The translations under genes were made by a program, and so were the position numbers. A DNA stretch of 36,023 nt from CAZNMF01 sp035547155. Lineage in GTDB: Bacteria > Acidobacteriota > Vicinamibacteria > Vicinamibacterales > SCN-69-37. Each line of letters opens with the position of its first letter. Within the stretch, counting starts at the first letter, position 1. The notes under the pieces were generated by a model. That model worked only from the letters and a program-made list of their open reading frames with translations. It did no database searches and was not told the DNA's origin. The stretch spans positions 1 to 36,023 of the forward strand of contig DASZVJ010000179.1 in NCBI GenBank assembly GCA_035547155.1, read 5' to 3'. Of this stretch, positions 15,183 through 23,551 are shown piece after piece.

Positions 15183-17240
15183 ATGAGCACGTCGCGCGTT
15201 GGATTGACGATCGGTTGTTGCGTGCTCGCGTTGAGCCTCGCGTGCGCGCGTAAGCCCGCCGCGCCAGCACAGACTGAGGCGCGCAAGTACCTGCTCGAGC
15301 GCGTCGACGATGCCGCCGTCGTGCAGGTGTACGCGGACGGCTTCGCGAGTCAGCCGCTGAAGAACAAAATCCTGATGTGGCATCTCACGCAGGCGGCGAT
15401 CGCGGGACGCGACATCTTCTACGACCAGCAGTCCGCGCACGGTCTCGAGATGCGTGACGTGATCGAGGCGATCCTCACGCATCCGTCCTCGACGGACGAA
15501 AGCACGCTGCACGAGATTCAGCGCTATGCGAAGCTCTTCTGGATCAACAGCGGGCCGTACAACAACCTGACGTCGCGCAAGTTCGTGCTCCACTGCGTGC
15601 CCGAAGTCTTCCGCGCGGCGGTGAAAGGCGCGGCCGCGGCCGGCGCCGAGCTGCCACTCGCGCCAGACGAGACGGTCGATCAGCTGCTCGACCGCTTGCA
15701 GCCGATGTTCTTCGACCCGACGGTCGCGCCGTCGGTCACGACGAAGACGCCGCCCAAGGGAGAAGACATTCTCACGGCGAGCTTCAACAACATGTACTCG
15801 AACGTGACGCTGAGCGATCTTCAGGGCTTCAAGGAGAAGTACCCGTTGAACTCGCGGCTCGTGAAGCGCGATGGACGGCTGATCGAAGAGGTCTATCGCG
15901 TCGGCGGCCGCTACGACCCGCAGATCCGCGCGATCGTGGCCCATCTCGAAGCCGCGAAAGCGTACGCGGCCGAGCCGACCGCCAAAGCGCTGGACGCGCT
16001 GATGACCTGGTATCGCACGGGCGAGGCGAGCGATCGCAAGGCGTACGACATCGCGTGGGTCGCCGATCAGGCCTCTCCGATCTACACCGTCAACGGCTTC
16101 ACGGAGACGTACGTCGATGCGCGCAGCGCGAAGGGCGCGTGGGAAGGCATCGTCGCCTACGTCAACGAGCAGAAGACCGAGCGGATCAAGAAGCTCGCCG
16201 CGTCGGCGCAGTGGTTCGAGGATCACATGCCGTGGGATCCGAAGTACCGCAAGGCTGGCGTGCATGGCATTACCGCGAATGCGATCGATGTCGTGAGTGA
16301 AACCGGCGACTCCGGACCCGTGACGCCGGTCGGCATCAACCTGCCCAACGACGAGTCCGTCCGCGAGCAGTACGGCAGCCAGTCCGTGCTGCTGTCGAAC
16401 ATCACCGAGGCGTACGACAAGGCGGCCGATCCACGCATGCGTTCGGAGTTCAGCTGGACGCCGGAGGAAGCGGCGCGAGGCGACAAGTGGGGTGAGCTCG
16501 CCGAGGAGATGCTGACGAACATGCACGAGGTGATCGGTCACGCCTCGGGCAAGGTCTCGGATCGTCTGGCCACGACGCCGCAGGTCGCGCTGAAGGAGTA
16601 CTTCTCGGCGCTCGAGGAAGGACGCGCCGATCTCGTCGGGTTGTACTTCATCGGCGATCCCAAGCTCGCAGCGCTCGGCATTCTGCCTGCGTCGGATCAG
16701 GCGGACATCGCGCGAACCGAGTACGAGGCCTACACGCGCAACGCGCTGGTGCAGCTGCGCCGCGTGCGGCAGGGAACACAGATCGAAGAGTCGCACATGC
16801 GCAATCGTCAGATGGTCGTGCGCTGGCTGATGGCCAACACGAAGGCCATCGAAGAGCGCACGCGCGACGGCAGGACGTACGACGTCGTCGTCGACCCGGC
16901 GGCGTTTCGTGAAGGCGTCGGCCGTCTGCTCGCCGAGGTCCAGCGAATCAAGTCCGAAGGCGATCTGGCGGCCGCGCGGAAGCTCTTCGATACGTACGGC
17001 ATCCACTTCGATCCTGCGCTGCGCGATCAGATCGTCAGACGCGTGGATGCGCTGAACGGACCGTCCTACGCGGGTTTCGTGATGCCGGAGCTGACGGCCG
17101 TCCGCGGCGCGGACGGATCGATCACGGACGTGACGATTGCCTATCCGCAGGATCTGACGAAGCAGATGCTCGAATATTCAGCGGCGACGAAGGATACACG
17201 GAACGCGTTTCTGGCGGCGGAGCGCGCGAGTGCGAAGTGA
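15183..17240 (+). CDS. Dipeptidyl-peptidase III-like M49 metallopeptidase, lipoprotein copy
   Basis: A 685-residue M49 zinc peptidase and close paralogue of the gene at 2782-4737. Catalytic motifs are HEVIGH at 448-453 (H448, E449, H453) and EEGRAD at 478-483. The N terminus MSTSRVGLTIGCCVLAL is followed by the lipobox LSLAC, with C21 the likely lipid-modified residue. Unlike its paralogue it is therefore exported and membrane-anchored, presumably trimming peptides in the periplasm. The mature part (RKYLLERVDDAAVVQVYADG) lines up with residue 3 onward of the cytosolic copy. The ATG at 15183 has a good ribosome binding site (GGAG at 15172-15175, seven bases before it). The sufE gene is convergent, nine bases beyond the stop. 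Confidence 0.93.
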   Translation: MSTSRVGLTIGCCVLALSLACARKPAAPAQTEARKYLLERVDDAAVVQVYADGFASQPLKNKILMWHLTQAAIAGRDIFYDQQSAHGLEMRDVIEAILTHPSSTDESTLHEIQRYAKLFWINSGPYNNLTSRKFVLHCVPEVFRAAVKGAAAAGAELPLAPDETVDQLLDRLQPMFFDPTVAPSVTTKTPPKGEDILTASFNNMYSNVTLSDLQGFKEKYPLNSRLVKRDGRLIEEVYRVGGRYDPQIRAIVAHLEAAKAYAAEPTAKALDALMTWYRTGEASDRKAYDIAWVADQASPIYTVNGFTETYVDARSAKGAWEGIVAYVNEQKTERIKKLAASAQWFEDHMPWDPKYRKAGVHGITANAIDVVSETGDSGPVTPVGINLPNDESVREQYGSQSVLLSNITEAYDKAADPRMRSEFSWTPEEAARGDKWGELAEEMLTNMHEVIGHASGKVSDRLATTPQVALKEYFSALEEGRADLVGLYFIGDPKLAALGILPASDQADIARTEYEAYTRNALVQLRRVRQGTQIEESHMRNRQMVVRWLMANTKAIEERTRDGRTYDVVVDPAAFREGVGRLLAEVQRIKSEGDLAAARKLFDTYGIHFDPALRDQIVRRVDALNGPSYAGFVMPELTAVRGADGSITDVTIAYPQDLTKQMLEYSAATKDTRNAFLAAERASAK

Positions 17241-17249
17241 CGCGGGCGG

Positions 17250-17690
17250 CTACGCTTTTCGATCAGCCGCGTTCGCGAGACTTCTGACGGCCTGGACCAT
17301 CGACATCAAGCCCAGGCCTTTGCCCATCGAGATGTTCTGACGAAAGATGCGCTCGACGATGTCGGGCGTGACGGTGGCGATTTCTGCGGGAGGCAAGCCT
17401 GACAGCGTCTTGTCGAGGATCGTCGCCAGCGCCCTTGCCGACACGCCGGACGGATTCTCGACGGCGAAGTGCAGCTTCAACGTGCCGTCGGGCTGCCTGA
17501 GCGCCCACACGTACGCCTCGGACTCGCAGTGCGGGACGAGGTGCTCCTTCGCGAACGGCCGCGTCGCGACCTCGCGCGGGACTTCGCGGAACTGGTCCGC
17601 GTAGCTCAGCAGCAGGTTCGTGCGATCGGCGGGATCGTCGAACGTCGCGAACAGATCGAGGACGTCCTGGAGCTTGGCCGGCAGCGCCAT
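17250..17690 (-). CDS. sufE: SufE-like Fe-S assembly sulfur-acceptor protein
   Basis: A 146-residue SufE-family protein. SufE takes persulfide sulfur from a cysteine desulfurase (SufS or CsdA) and passes it to the SufBCD scaffold for Fe-S cluster assembly in the cytoplasm. Seen here are the N-terminal LQDVLDLFATFDDPADR, the catalytic-loop segment VPHCESEAYVW with C55 as the persulfide cysteine, and the C-terminal RIFRQNISMGKGLGLMSM. The length (about 140) is normal. The frame is open upstream into the rhodanese gene, but the ATG at 17690, eight bases after that gene's stop, gives the family N terminus. Pairing with a sulfurtransferase gene suggests one sulfur-transfer operon. No cysteine desulfurase is in the window. 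Confidence 0.92.
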   Translation of the reverse strand: MALPAKLQDVLDLFATFDDPADRTNLLLSYADQFREVPREVATRPFAKEHLVPHCESEAYVWALRQPDGTLKLHFAVENPSGVSARALATILDKTLSGLPPAEIATVTPDIVERIFRQNISMGKGLGLMSMVQAVRSLANAADRKA

Positions 17691-17698
17691 GCGGGAAG

Positions 17699-18562
<864 letters not shown>

Positions 18563-18569
18563 GCCGCTC

Positions 18570-18575
18570 ATTATC
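18570..18575 (-). promoter_or_regulatory. -10 element for the rhodanese-sufE unit
   Basis: Leftward GATAAT, seven bases, then the ATG at 18562. It lies only 15 bases from the divergent TAGAAT at 18591-18596, so the two promoters must overlap. Confidence 0.5.
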
Positions 18576-18590
18576 GCGCATTCACGCGCG

Positions 18591-18596
18591 TAGAAT
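18591..18596 (+). promoter_or_regulatory. -10 element for the double cyclophilin gene
   Basis: TAGAAT, eight bases, then the ATG at 18605 with no Shine-Dalgarno sequence; a leaderless or nearly leaderless transcript is predicted. It overlaps the divergent rhodanese promoter. Confidence 0.5.
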
Positions 18597-18604
18597 GACG
18601 CATC

Positions 18605-19759
18605 ATGCTTCTGCCGCTGTTGCTCGTGCTCGCCGGTATTCAGGCTCCCGCGCCACGACGGCCGGCGCCGAGGCCCGCGCCACGTCCAGCGCCGGCCCGG
18701 CCGGCTCCGCCTGCGCCCGTCTACTTCACGTCGCCGTACTCGCTCGACGAGATGCGGAACAAGCAAGCCGTCATCGACACGACGGTGGGCACGATCGTCA
18801 TCCAATTCCTGCCGGAGTCGGCGCCCAACCACGTCGCGTTCTTCATGAAGCTCGCGCGCGACGGCGCGTACGACGGGACGATCTTCCACCGCGTGATCCG
18901 CTACGGCATCATCCAGGGCGGCGATCCGCTGTCGAAAGATCCGGCGAAGACCGCCGACTACGGCTCCGGCGGATTCAATCAGGTCCGCGCCGAGTCCGTC
19001 GCCGAGAAGCACACGGCCGGCACCGTCTCAGCGGTGTTGCTCGCCGGCCAGCCCGACAGCGCCGGGGCGCAGTTCTTCATCTGCGCCAGCGATCAGCCCG
19101 GCGTCGACGGCCAGTACACCGTCTTCGCGCGCGTCGTCGACGGCCTCGAGGTCGTGCAGAAGATTTCGGCCGTCGACGCCGACGCGGACGGCCATCCGCG
19201 ATCGCGTGTCGAGATCACGTCCGTGACGATTCGCGACACGCCGATCGATCCATTCGCGCACGCGACCGCGGCGGATCTCGCCGCGTATCGCGCAACCGTC
19301 AAGACGACGATGGGCGCGATCGAGCTGGAGATGCTGCCGGACAAGGCGCCGGAGACCGTGCGCGCGTTTCTGCAGTGGGCCGCGGCCGGCGTTTACGATG
19401 GCATCAAGGTCCATCGCGTCGCGCCGAACTTCGTCATTCAGACCGGCGCGCTCGCGTTCCGCGAGGTGCCGCTCACGGTGCGGCAGCAGGCGCTCGTCCA
19501 CAACCTGCCGCCCGAATTCACCGACACACCAAACGAAGAAGGCGTCGTCTCCATCGCGCGCGGCGACGATCCCGGCAGCGGCTCGACGTCGTTCTTCATC
19601 TGCATCGGCAGCTGCCGTCCACTCGACGGCAAGTACACGGTCTTTGCGCGCGTCGCCGGCGGAATGGACGTCGTCCGCGCGATGGCGCAGGTGCCCGTCG
19701 ACGGCGAGACGCCGCGGACGCCGATCACGATGACAGGGGTGACGGTAGAAAAGCGCTGA
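18605..19759 (+). CDS. Exported peptidyl-prolyl isomerase with two cyclophilin domains
   Basis: A 384-residue protein predicted to catalyse cis-trans isomerisation of prolyl bonds during folding in the periplasm. A short signal peptide (MLLPLLLVLAGIQA) is followed by a proline/alanine/arginine-rich linker (PAPRP units, residues about 16-39). Cyclophilin domain 1 spans about 53-210 (FHRVIRYGIIQGGDP, AGAQFFICASDQPGVDGQYTVF) and domain 2 about 228-382 (VHRVAPNFVIQTG, STSFFICIGSCRPLDGKYTVF). Both keep the FHR/VHR and FFI core. The second lacks the QGG tripeptide (QTG instead). Most bacterial cyclophilins have one domain, so the tandem form is less common. The stop codon directly abuts the stop of the convergent response-regulator gene, with no spare base. 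Confidence 0.9.
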   Translation: MLLPLLLVLAGIQAPAPRRPAPRPAPRPAPARPAPPAPVYFTSPYSLDEMRNKQAVIDTTVGTIVIQFLPESAPNHVAFFMKLARDGAYDGTIFHRVIRYGIIQGGDPLSKDPAKTADYGSGGFNQVRAESVAEKHTAGTVSAVLLAGQPDSAGAQFFICASDQPGVDGQYTVFARVVDGLEVVQKISAVDADADGHPRSRVEITSVTIRDTPIDPFAHATAADLAAYRATVKTTMGAIELEMLPDKAPETVRAFLQWAAAGVYDGIKVHRVAPNFVIQTGALAFREVPLTVRQQALVHNLPPEFTDTPNEEGVVSIARGDDPGSGSTSFFICIGSCRPLDGKYTVFARVAGGMDVVRAMAQVPVDGETPRTPITMTGVTVEKR

Positions 19760-20431
19760 CTACTGTTCCACGGCCCACTGATAGCCGATCCCGCGCACGG
19801 ATCGGATCAGCTCGCCGTTCTCGTCCTGCAGCGCCTGGCGCAGACGGACGATGCTGTTGTCGACAGCGCGTGGCGTGGGGAATTGCTCGCGGCCCCACAC
19901 GCGATCGAGGATTTCGGACCGATCGACGACGGCGGGCGACGCGGCGATCAACAGCTTCAGCACGTGCCCATCGCGCACTTGCAGGAACGTCCGCCCTCCG
20001 TCGGGTGTCGTGACCGACAGCGCGCCGAGATCGATCGTGCGCCCCGCCGCTTGAACGACGTCCGGCACGCGCTGCGTCGCGAGCACGTGACGGACGCGCA
20101 GGATCAGCTCCTTCAGATGAAACGGCTTCGGCAGATACTCGTCGGCGCCGATCTCGAAGCCTTCGAGCCGGTTCTCCGCTGAATTGAGCGCCGTCATGAA
20201 CATCACCGGCGTGAGCGACGTGCGCTTGATCATGCGCGCCAGGCCGAAGCCCGATCCGTCCGGCAGCTTCACGTCGACGATCGCGAGATCCCAGCGCGCT
20301 TCGGGCAGGGCTTTTTCTGCGGCGGCAATCGTCGTGACCCACGTGACGTCGAGCTTTTCCTTGCGCAGCCGCTCGTCCAGCGTCTGGCCAAGAGAGGGAT
20401 CGTCTTCGACGAGGAGCACCCGAGGCATCAT
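19760..20431 (-). CDS. OmpR/PhoB-family response regulator
   Basis: A 223-residue transcription regulator. The receiver domain (residues 1-120) has acidic residues D10/D11, phospho-acceptor D53 in AIVDVKLPDGSG, T80 and K102 in PKPF. The C-terminal winged-helix domain (about 128-220) ends DNSIVRLRQALQDENGELIR and VRGIGYQWAVE, characteristic of the OmpR class. The start overlaps the end of the histidine kinase gene by ATGA, so the two are translationally coupled and form a two-component pair. A second ATG follows immediately at 20428. It is the last gene of the haem operon chain, and a target among the hem genes is plausible but unproven. The recognition helix offers no hint of the site. Confidence 0.93.
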   Translation of the reverse strand: MMPRVLLVEDDPSLGQTLDERLRKEKLDVTWVTTIAAAEKALPEARWDLAIVDVKLPDGSGFGLARMIKRTSLTPVMFMTALNSAENRLEGFEIGADEYLPKPFHLKELILRVRHVLATQRVPDVVQAAGRTIDLGALSVTTPDGGRTFLQVRDGHVLKLLIAASPAVVDRSEILDRVWGREQFPTPRAVDNSIVRLRQALQDENGELIRSVRGIGYQWAVEQ

Positions 20432-21276
20432 CGTTCTCCGGGCAATTCGATGGACACCGTGAGACCGTGCGCCGATCCCTCAGGTGCGACGAAGCTCAAG
20501 GCGCCGCCGAGCCGCTTGACGATCTGCCGGCAGACGAACAGGCCGACGCCGGATCCGCTCGTGTCGCTCAAGCGCGCGAACGGTTGCCCCAGATGGACGA
20601 AGCGCTCCGCGGGCACGCCGCTGCCGTTGTCCGTCATGACGACGCGTACGAGGCCGCTGGACGGCGACTCGATGCGAATCGTCACTTCTGTCGCGCGGCC
20701 GTGCAGCGCGGCGTTTTGCAGCAGATTGCGGAAGATCGTGTCGATGGCGCGCGCGTCCGCAAGAATCTGCGCGGAGCCGGCGACGCGCAGCGTCAGCGAC
20801 GGCCACTCCTGCGCGAGCCGCGTGATGGCCGATCCGATGTCGATCGACTCGCGGAGCAGACGGCCGTCCGGCTGCGCGACGTAGAGCGAGTTCTCGAGCT
20901 GAATCTGCAGCCGCAGCGTGTCGTGCAGGAGCCGATCGAGCGCCGCGACGGGCGCGCCGTCGGGCCAGTCCTCGCGAAGGCCTTCGGCCTGGAGCTGAAT
21001 GCTCGCGAGCGCCGTCTTCAAGTCGTGCGTGAACGACATGAAGAACGTCTCGAGCGCGCGGCGGCGCCGGTGCTCGCGCCTGATGCCGAACAGGATGGCG
21101 ACGCCGCCGGCGATCAGCAGCGTGAGGAACGTCCCGCCTTCCCATAAGTACATCCGATGCCAGGCTGGCGACGTCAGGCCGAGCCTCAGCCACCAGGACG
21201 CCAGCGACACCATGAACACGAGCCAGACGATGGCGATCGTGTACTGGAGGCGGCTGGACGAGCGGCGCAGCGTCAC
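20428..21276 (-). CDS. Membrane sensor histidine kinase
   Basis: A 282-residue kinase. Two transmembrane helices (about 11-30 and 47-64) enclose a very short external loop of about 16 residues, so there is no room for a folded periplasmic sensor domain. The HisKA box is SFTHDLKTALASI with phospho-accepting H84. The HATPase region shows NLLQNAALHG (N box), DNGSGVP (G1) and GSGVGLFVCR (G2). There is no HAMP or PAS domain. The start is the GTG at 21276, overlapping the hemL stop as GTGA. The frame is open far upstream but only as a shadow of hemL. The signal may be membrane-borne, intracellular or relayed by a partner. Confidence 0.9.
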   Translation of the reverse strand: MTLRRSSSRLQYTIAIVWLVFMVSLASWWLRLGLTSPAWHRMYLWEGGTFLTLLIAGGVAILFGIRREHRRRRALETFFMSFTHDLKTALASIQLQAEGLREDWPDGAPVAALDRLLHDTLRLQIQLENSLYVAQPDGRLLRESIDIGSAITRLAQEWPSLTLRVAGSAQILADARAIDTIFRNLLQNAALHGRATEVTIRIESPSSGLVRVVMTDNGSGVPAERFVHLGQPFARLSDTSGSGVGLFVCRQIVKRLGGALSFVAPEGSAHGLTVSIELPGER

Positions 21277-22559
21277 GAGCGATCGGCCTCCTCGGCGGCG
21301 GCGACGAGCGCGTCGGCGGCCTCGGCCAGCGTCGCTTCGTCGTGCGCGAGCGACAGAAAGCACACCTCGTACGGCGACGGCGGCAGGTAGATCCCGCGTC
21401 GCAGCGCGGCGTGGAAGAAGCGCGGATACCACTTCGCGTGTGCGGCGCCGATCATGTCCGGCCGGCGGCATTTCGCCGGGCCGTTGTAGCGAAGCCAGAA
21501 GATCGACGCGTGGCGATCGACATTGATCGACGGCGCCGCTGACGCGAAACGCTCGCGCAACCCGCGCACGAACGTCGTCGTCCGCGTCTCGAGCGTCTGC
21601 CAACCGTCTTCGCCGCTCATGCGATCGAGCGTCGCCAGTCCGGCGCGCATGCCGACGGGATTCGCGCTGAGCGTGCCGGCCTGATAGACGGGACCCTCTG
21701 GAGCGACGAGCGACAGCAGATCCGCGCGGCCGCCGTAGGCGCCAACCGGAAATCCGCCGCCGATGATCTTGCCGTAGCAGACGAGATCGGGACGCAGATC
21801 GAACGCGCCGGCCGCGCCTTGCAGGCCGCTGCGGAATCCGGTGATCACCTCGTCGAGCACGAAGAGCGCGCCGGCTTCCCGGCAGCGTGCCGCAATGTGT
21901 GTGAGCCATTCGCGACGCTGCGGCAGCAGGCCGTAGTTGGCGGGCACACCCTCGACGATCACCGCCGCGATCTCGGAGGCCTTCGCATCGAAAATCTCGT
22001 CGAACGCGCGCTCGTCGTCGAGCGGTGCGACGAGCGTGTGGGAGATCGCGTCGTCCGGCAGGCCGGCGCTCGTGGCTGCGACGGGCCCGGCGAGACCGGA
22101 GCCGGCGCGGACGAGCAGGCCGTCGGCGTGGCCGTGATAGCAGCCTTCGAACTTCAGCACGTACGACCGGCCCGTGGCGGCGCGCGCCACACGCAGCGCC
22201 GACATCACGGCTTCGGTGCCCGACGACACGAACCGCAGCCGTTCGACCCATGGCACGCGGCCGATGATCCACTCGGCGAGCGCGAGCGAGTACGGCTCGC
22301 ACGCGCCGTACGTCCAGCCATCGTCGACGGCTTCGTGCACGCGCGCGGCGACGACGGGATCCGCGTGGCCGAGGATGAGCGGGCCGAAGCTCAGGCAGAA
22401 GTCGATGTACCGGACGCCGGTGACGTCGACGAGATGCGGGCCCTTCGCGGAGGCGACGAAGATCGGCGTGCCGCCGACGCTCTTGAACGCGCGAACGGGA
22501 CTGTGGACGCCGCCAGGCGCGGTGCGCAGGGCGCGATCGAACAACTCCTGATGTGTCAT
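21273..22559 (-). CDS. hemL: Glutamate-1-semialdehyde 2,1-aminomutase
   Basis: A 428-residue class III PLP aminotransferase. It converts glutamate-1-semialdehyde to 5-aminolevulinate, the last step of the C5 route to tetrapyrroles. Signatures are GGVHSPVRAFKSVGG near the start, VSSGTEAVMSALRVARA at 111-127, DEVITGFR at 236-243 and the PLP lysine K264 in CYGKIIGGGFPVGAYGG. The GVHSPVR and GGGFPVGA forms separate it from ordinary aminotransferases. The length is standard. The start overlaps the hemB stop by ATGA and its stop overlaps the kinase start by GTGA. Glutamyl-tRNA reductase (hemA), which supplies its substrate, is not in this window. Confidence 0.96.
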   Translation of the reverse strand: MTHQELFDRALRTAPGGVHSPVRAFKSVGGTPIFVASAKGPHLVDVTGVRYIDFCLSFGPLILGHADPVVAARVHEAVDDGWTYGACEPYSLALAEWIIGRVPWVERLRFVSSGTEAVMSALRVARAATGRSYVLKFEGCYHGHADGLLVRAGSGLAGPVAATSAGLPDDAISHTLVAPLDDERAFDEIFDAKASEIAAVIVEGVPANYGLLPQRREWLTHIAARCREAGALFVLDEVITGFRSGLQGAAGAFDLRPDLVCYGKIIGGGFPVGAYGGRADLLSLVAPEGPVYQAGTLSANPVGMRAGLATLDRMSGEDGWQTLETRTTTFVRGLRERFASAAPSINVDRHASIFWLRYNGPAKCRRPDMIGAAHAKWYPRFFHAALRRGIYLPPSPYEVCFLSLAHDEATLAEAADALVAAAEEADRS

Positions 22560-23551
22560 GCGAGTCCGAGCGCACGGGCGCGACGCGCACCGTACGTGAT
22601 GATGAAGGCCGCGCCGGCGCGGCGGAAGACGTGCCACGTCTCGAGCAGCGCGGCGTCGAAGTCCAGCAGACCGCGCTCGGCGAGCGTGACGAGGCCGCCG
22701 TACTCGCCGCTGACCTGATACGCACCGACGGGCATGCCGGTCGCGCCGGCGATCGGTGCGATCAAATCGATCGACGTCATGCCCGGCTTGACCATCAGCA
22801 GATCGGCGCCTTCGCGCGCGCAGCGCTCGCTCGAGGCGATCGCGTCTTTCCGCGAGCGCACGTCGAGCTGGTAGTGGCGGCGATTGCCGAACTGCGGCGC
22901 CGAGTCGGCCGCGTCGCGGAACGGGCCGTAGAACTGGCTCGCGAACTTCGTGCTGTAGCTCATGATGGGCACGCGCGCGTGGCCGTGCGCGTCGAGCGCC
23001 GCGCGAATTGCCGCGACGCGGCCGTCCATCATGTCGCTCGGACTGACGCCGTCGGCGCCGGCGTTCGCCGCGTCCACGGCTTCCGCCGCAAGCGCGTCGA
23101 GCGTCGGGCCGAGATCGATCCCGCCGCGCTCGTCCAGCAGCGCGCAATGTCCATGCGAGGTCCACGAGCAGAGGCAGACGTCGACCCAGAGATGCAGCGC
23201 GTCGCCGAAACGCTGCTTGATCGCGTCGACGGCCTTCGCCAGCGGATGGAAGTCCGGCTTGCGTGCGCTCTTGGCTTTCGGGACGGCGAACAACAAATAG
23301 TGGCGGACGCCGGCGTCGAGATCGCGCGCGATCGCGTCGAGCACCGTGGTGCGATTCTGCAGCGCGTTGTCGCCGAGACCGGAGATGGGCTCGGGGCTGG
23401 CGAGATCTTCGACGACGAAGTACGGCTGGATGAGCTGCGCGACGGAGAACGTTGTCTCTGCCACCAGATCGCGAAGGTGCGGCGTCTGCCGCAAACGCAG
23501 CCGCGACCACGTCGCCGGAGGGGCAGTTACGAGAGTACGGTCTGAAGCCAT
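22556..23551 (-). CDS. hemB: Delta-aminolevulinic acid dehydratase (porphobilinogen synthase)
   Basis: A 331-residue enzyme that joins two 5-aminolevulinates into porphobilinogen in the cytoplasm. The active-site lysines are K202 (MSYSTKFASQFYGPFRDAA) and K255 (LLMVKPGMTSIDL). The cysteines C126, C128 and C136 in DVCLCSWTSHGHC form the three-cysteine zinc site, so this is the zinc-dependent rather than the purely magnesium-dependent type. The length fits the family. The ATG at 23551 lies within the 3' end of hemC (25-base overlap), and the stop overlaps hemL by ATGA, implying tight translational coupling. Confidence 0.96.
   Translation of the reverse strand: MASDRTLVTAPPATWSRLRLRQTPHLRDLVAETTFSVAQLIQPYFVVEDLASPEPISGLGDNALQNRTTVLDAIARDLDAGVRHYLLFAVPKAKSARKPDFHPLAKAVDAIKQRFGDALHLWVDVCLCSWTSHGHCALLDERGGIDLGPTLDALAAEAVDAANAGADGVSPSDMMDGRVAAIRAALDAHGHARVPIMSYSTKFASQFYGPFRDAADSAPQFGNRRHYQLDVRSRKDAIASSERCAREGADLLMVKPGMTSIDLIAPIAGATGMPVGAYQVSGEYGGLVTLAERGLLDFDAALLETWHVFRRAGAAFIITYGARRARALGLA

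Noticed and set aside
21277..22725. Upstream extension of the histidine kinase frame across hemL
   Set aside because: The extension is an out-of-frame shadow of hemL. The GTG at 21276, overlapping the hemL stop, gives a normal kinase N terminus.
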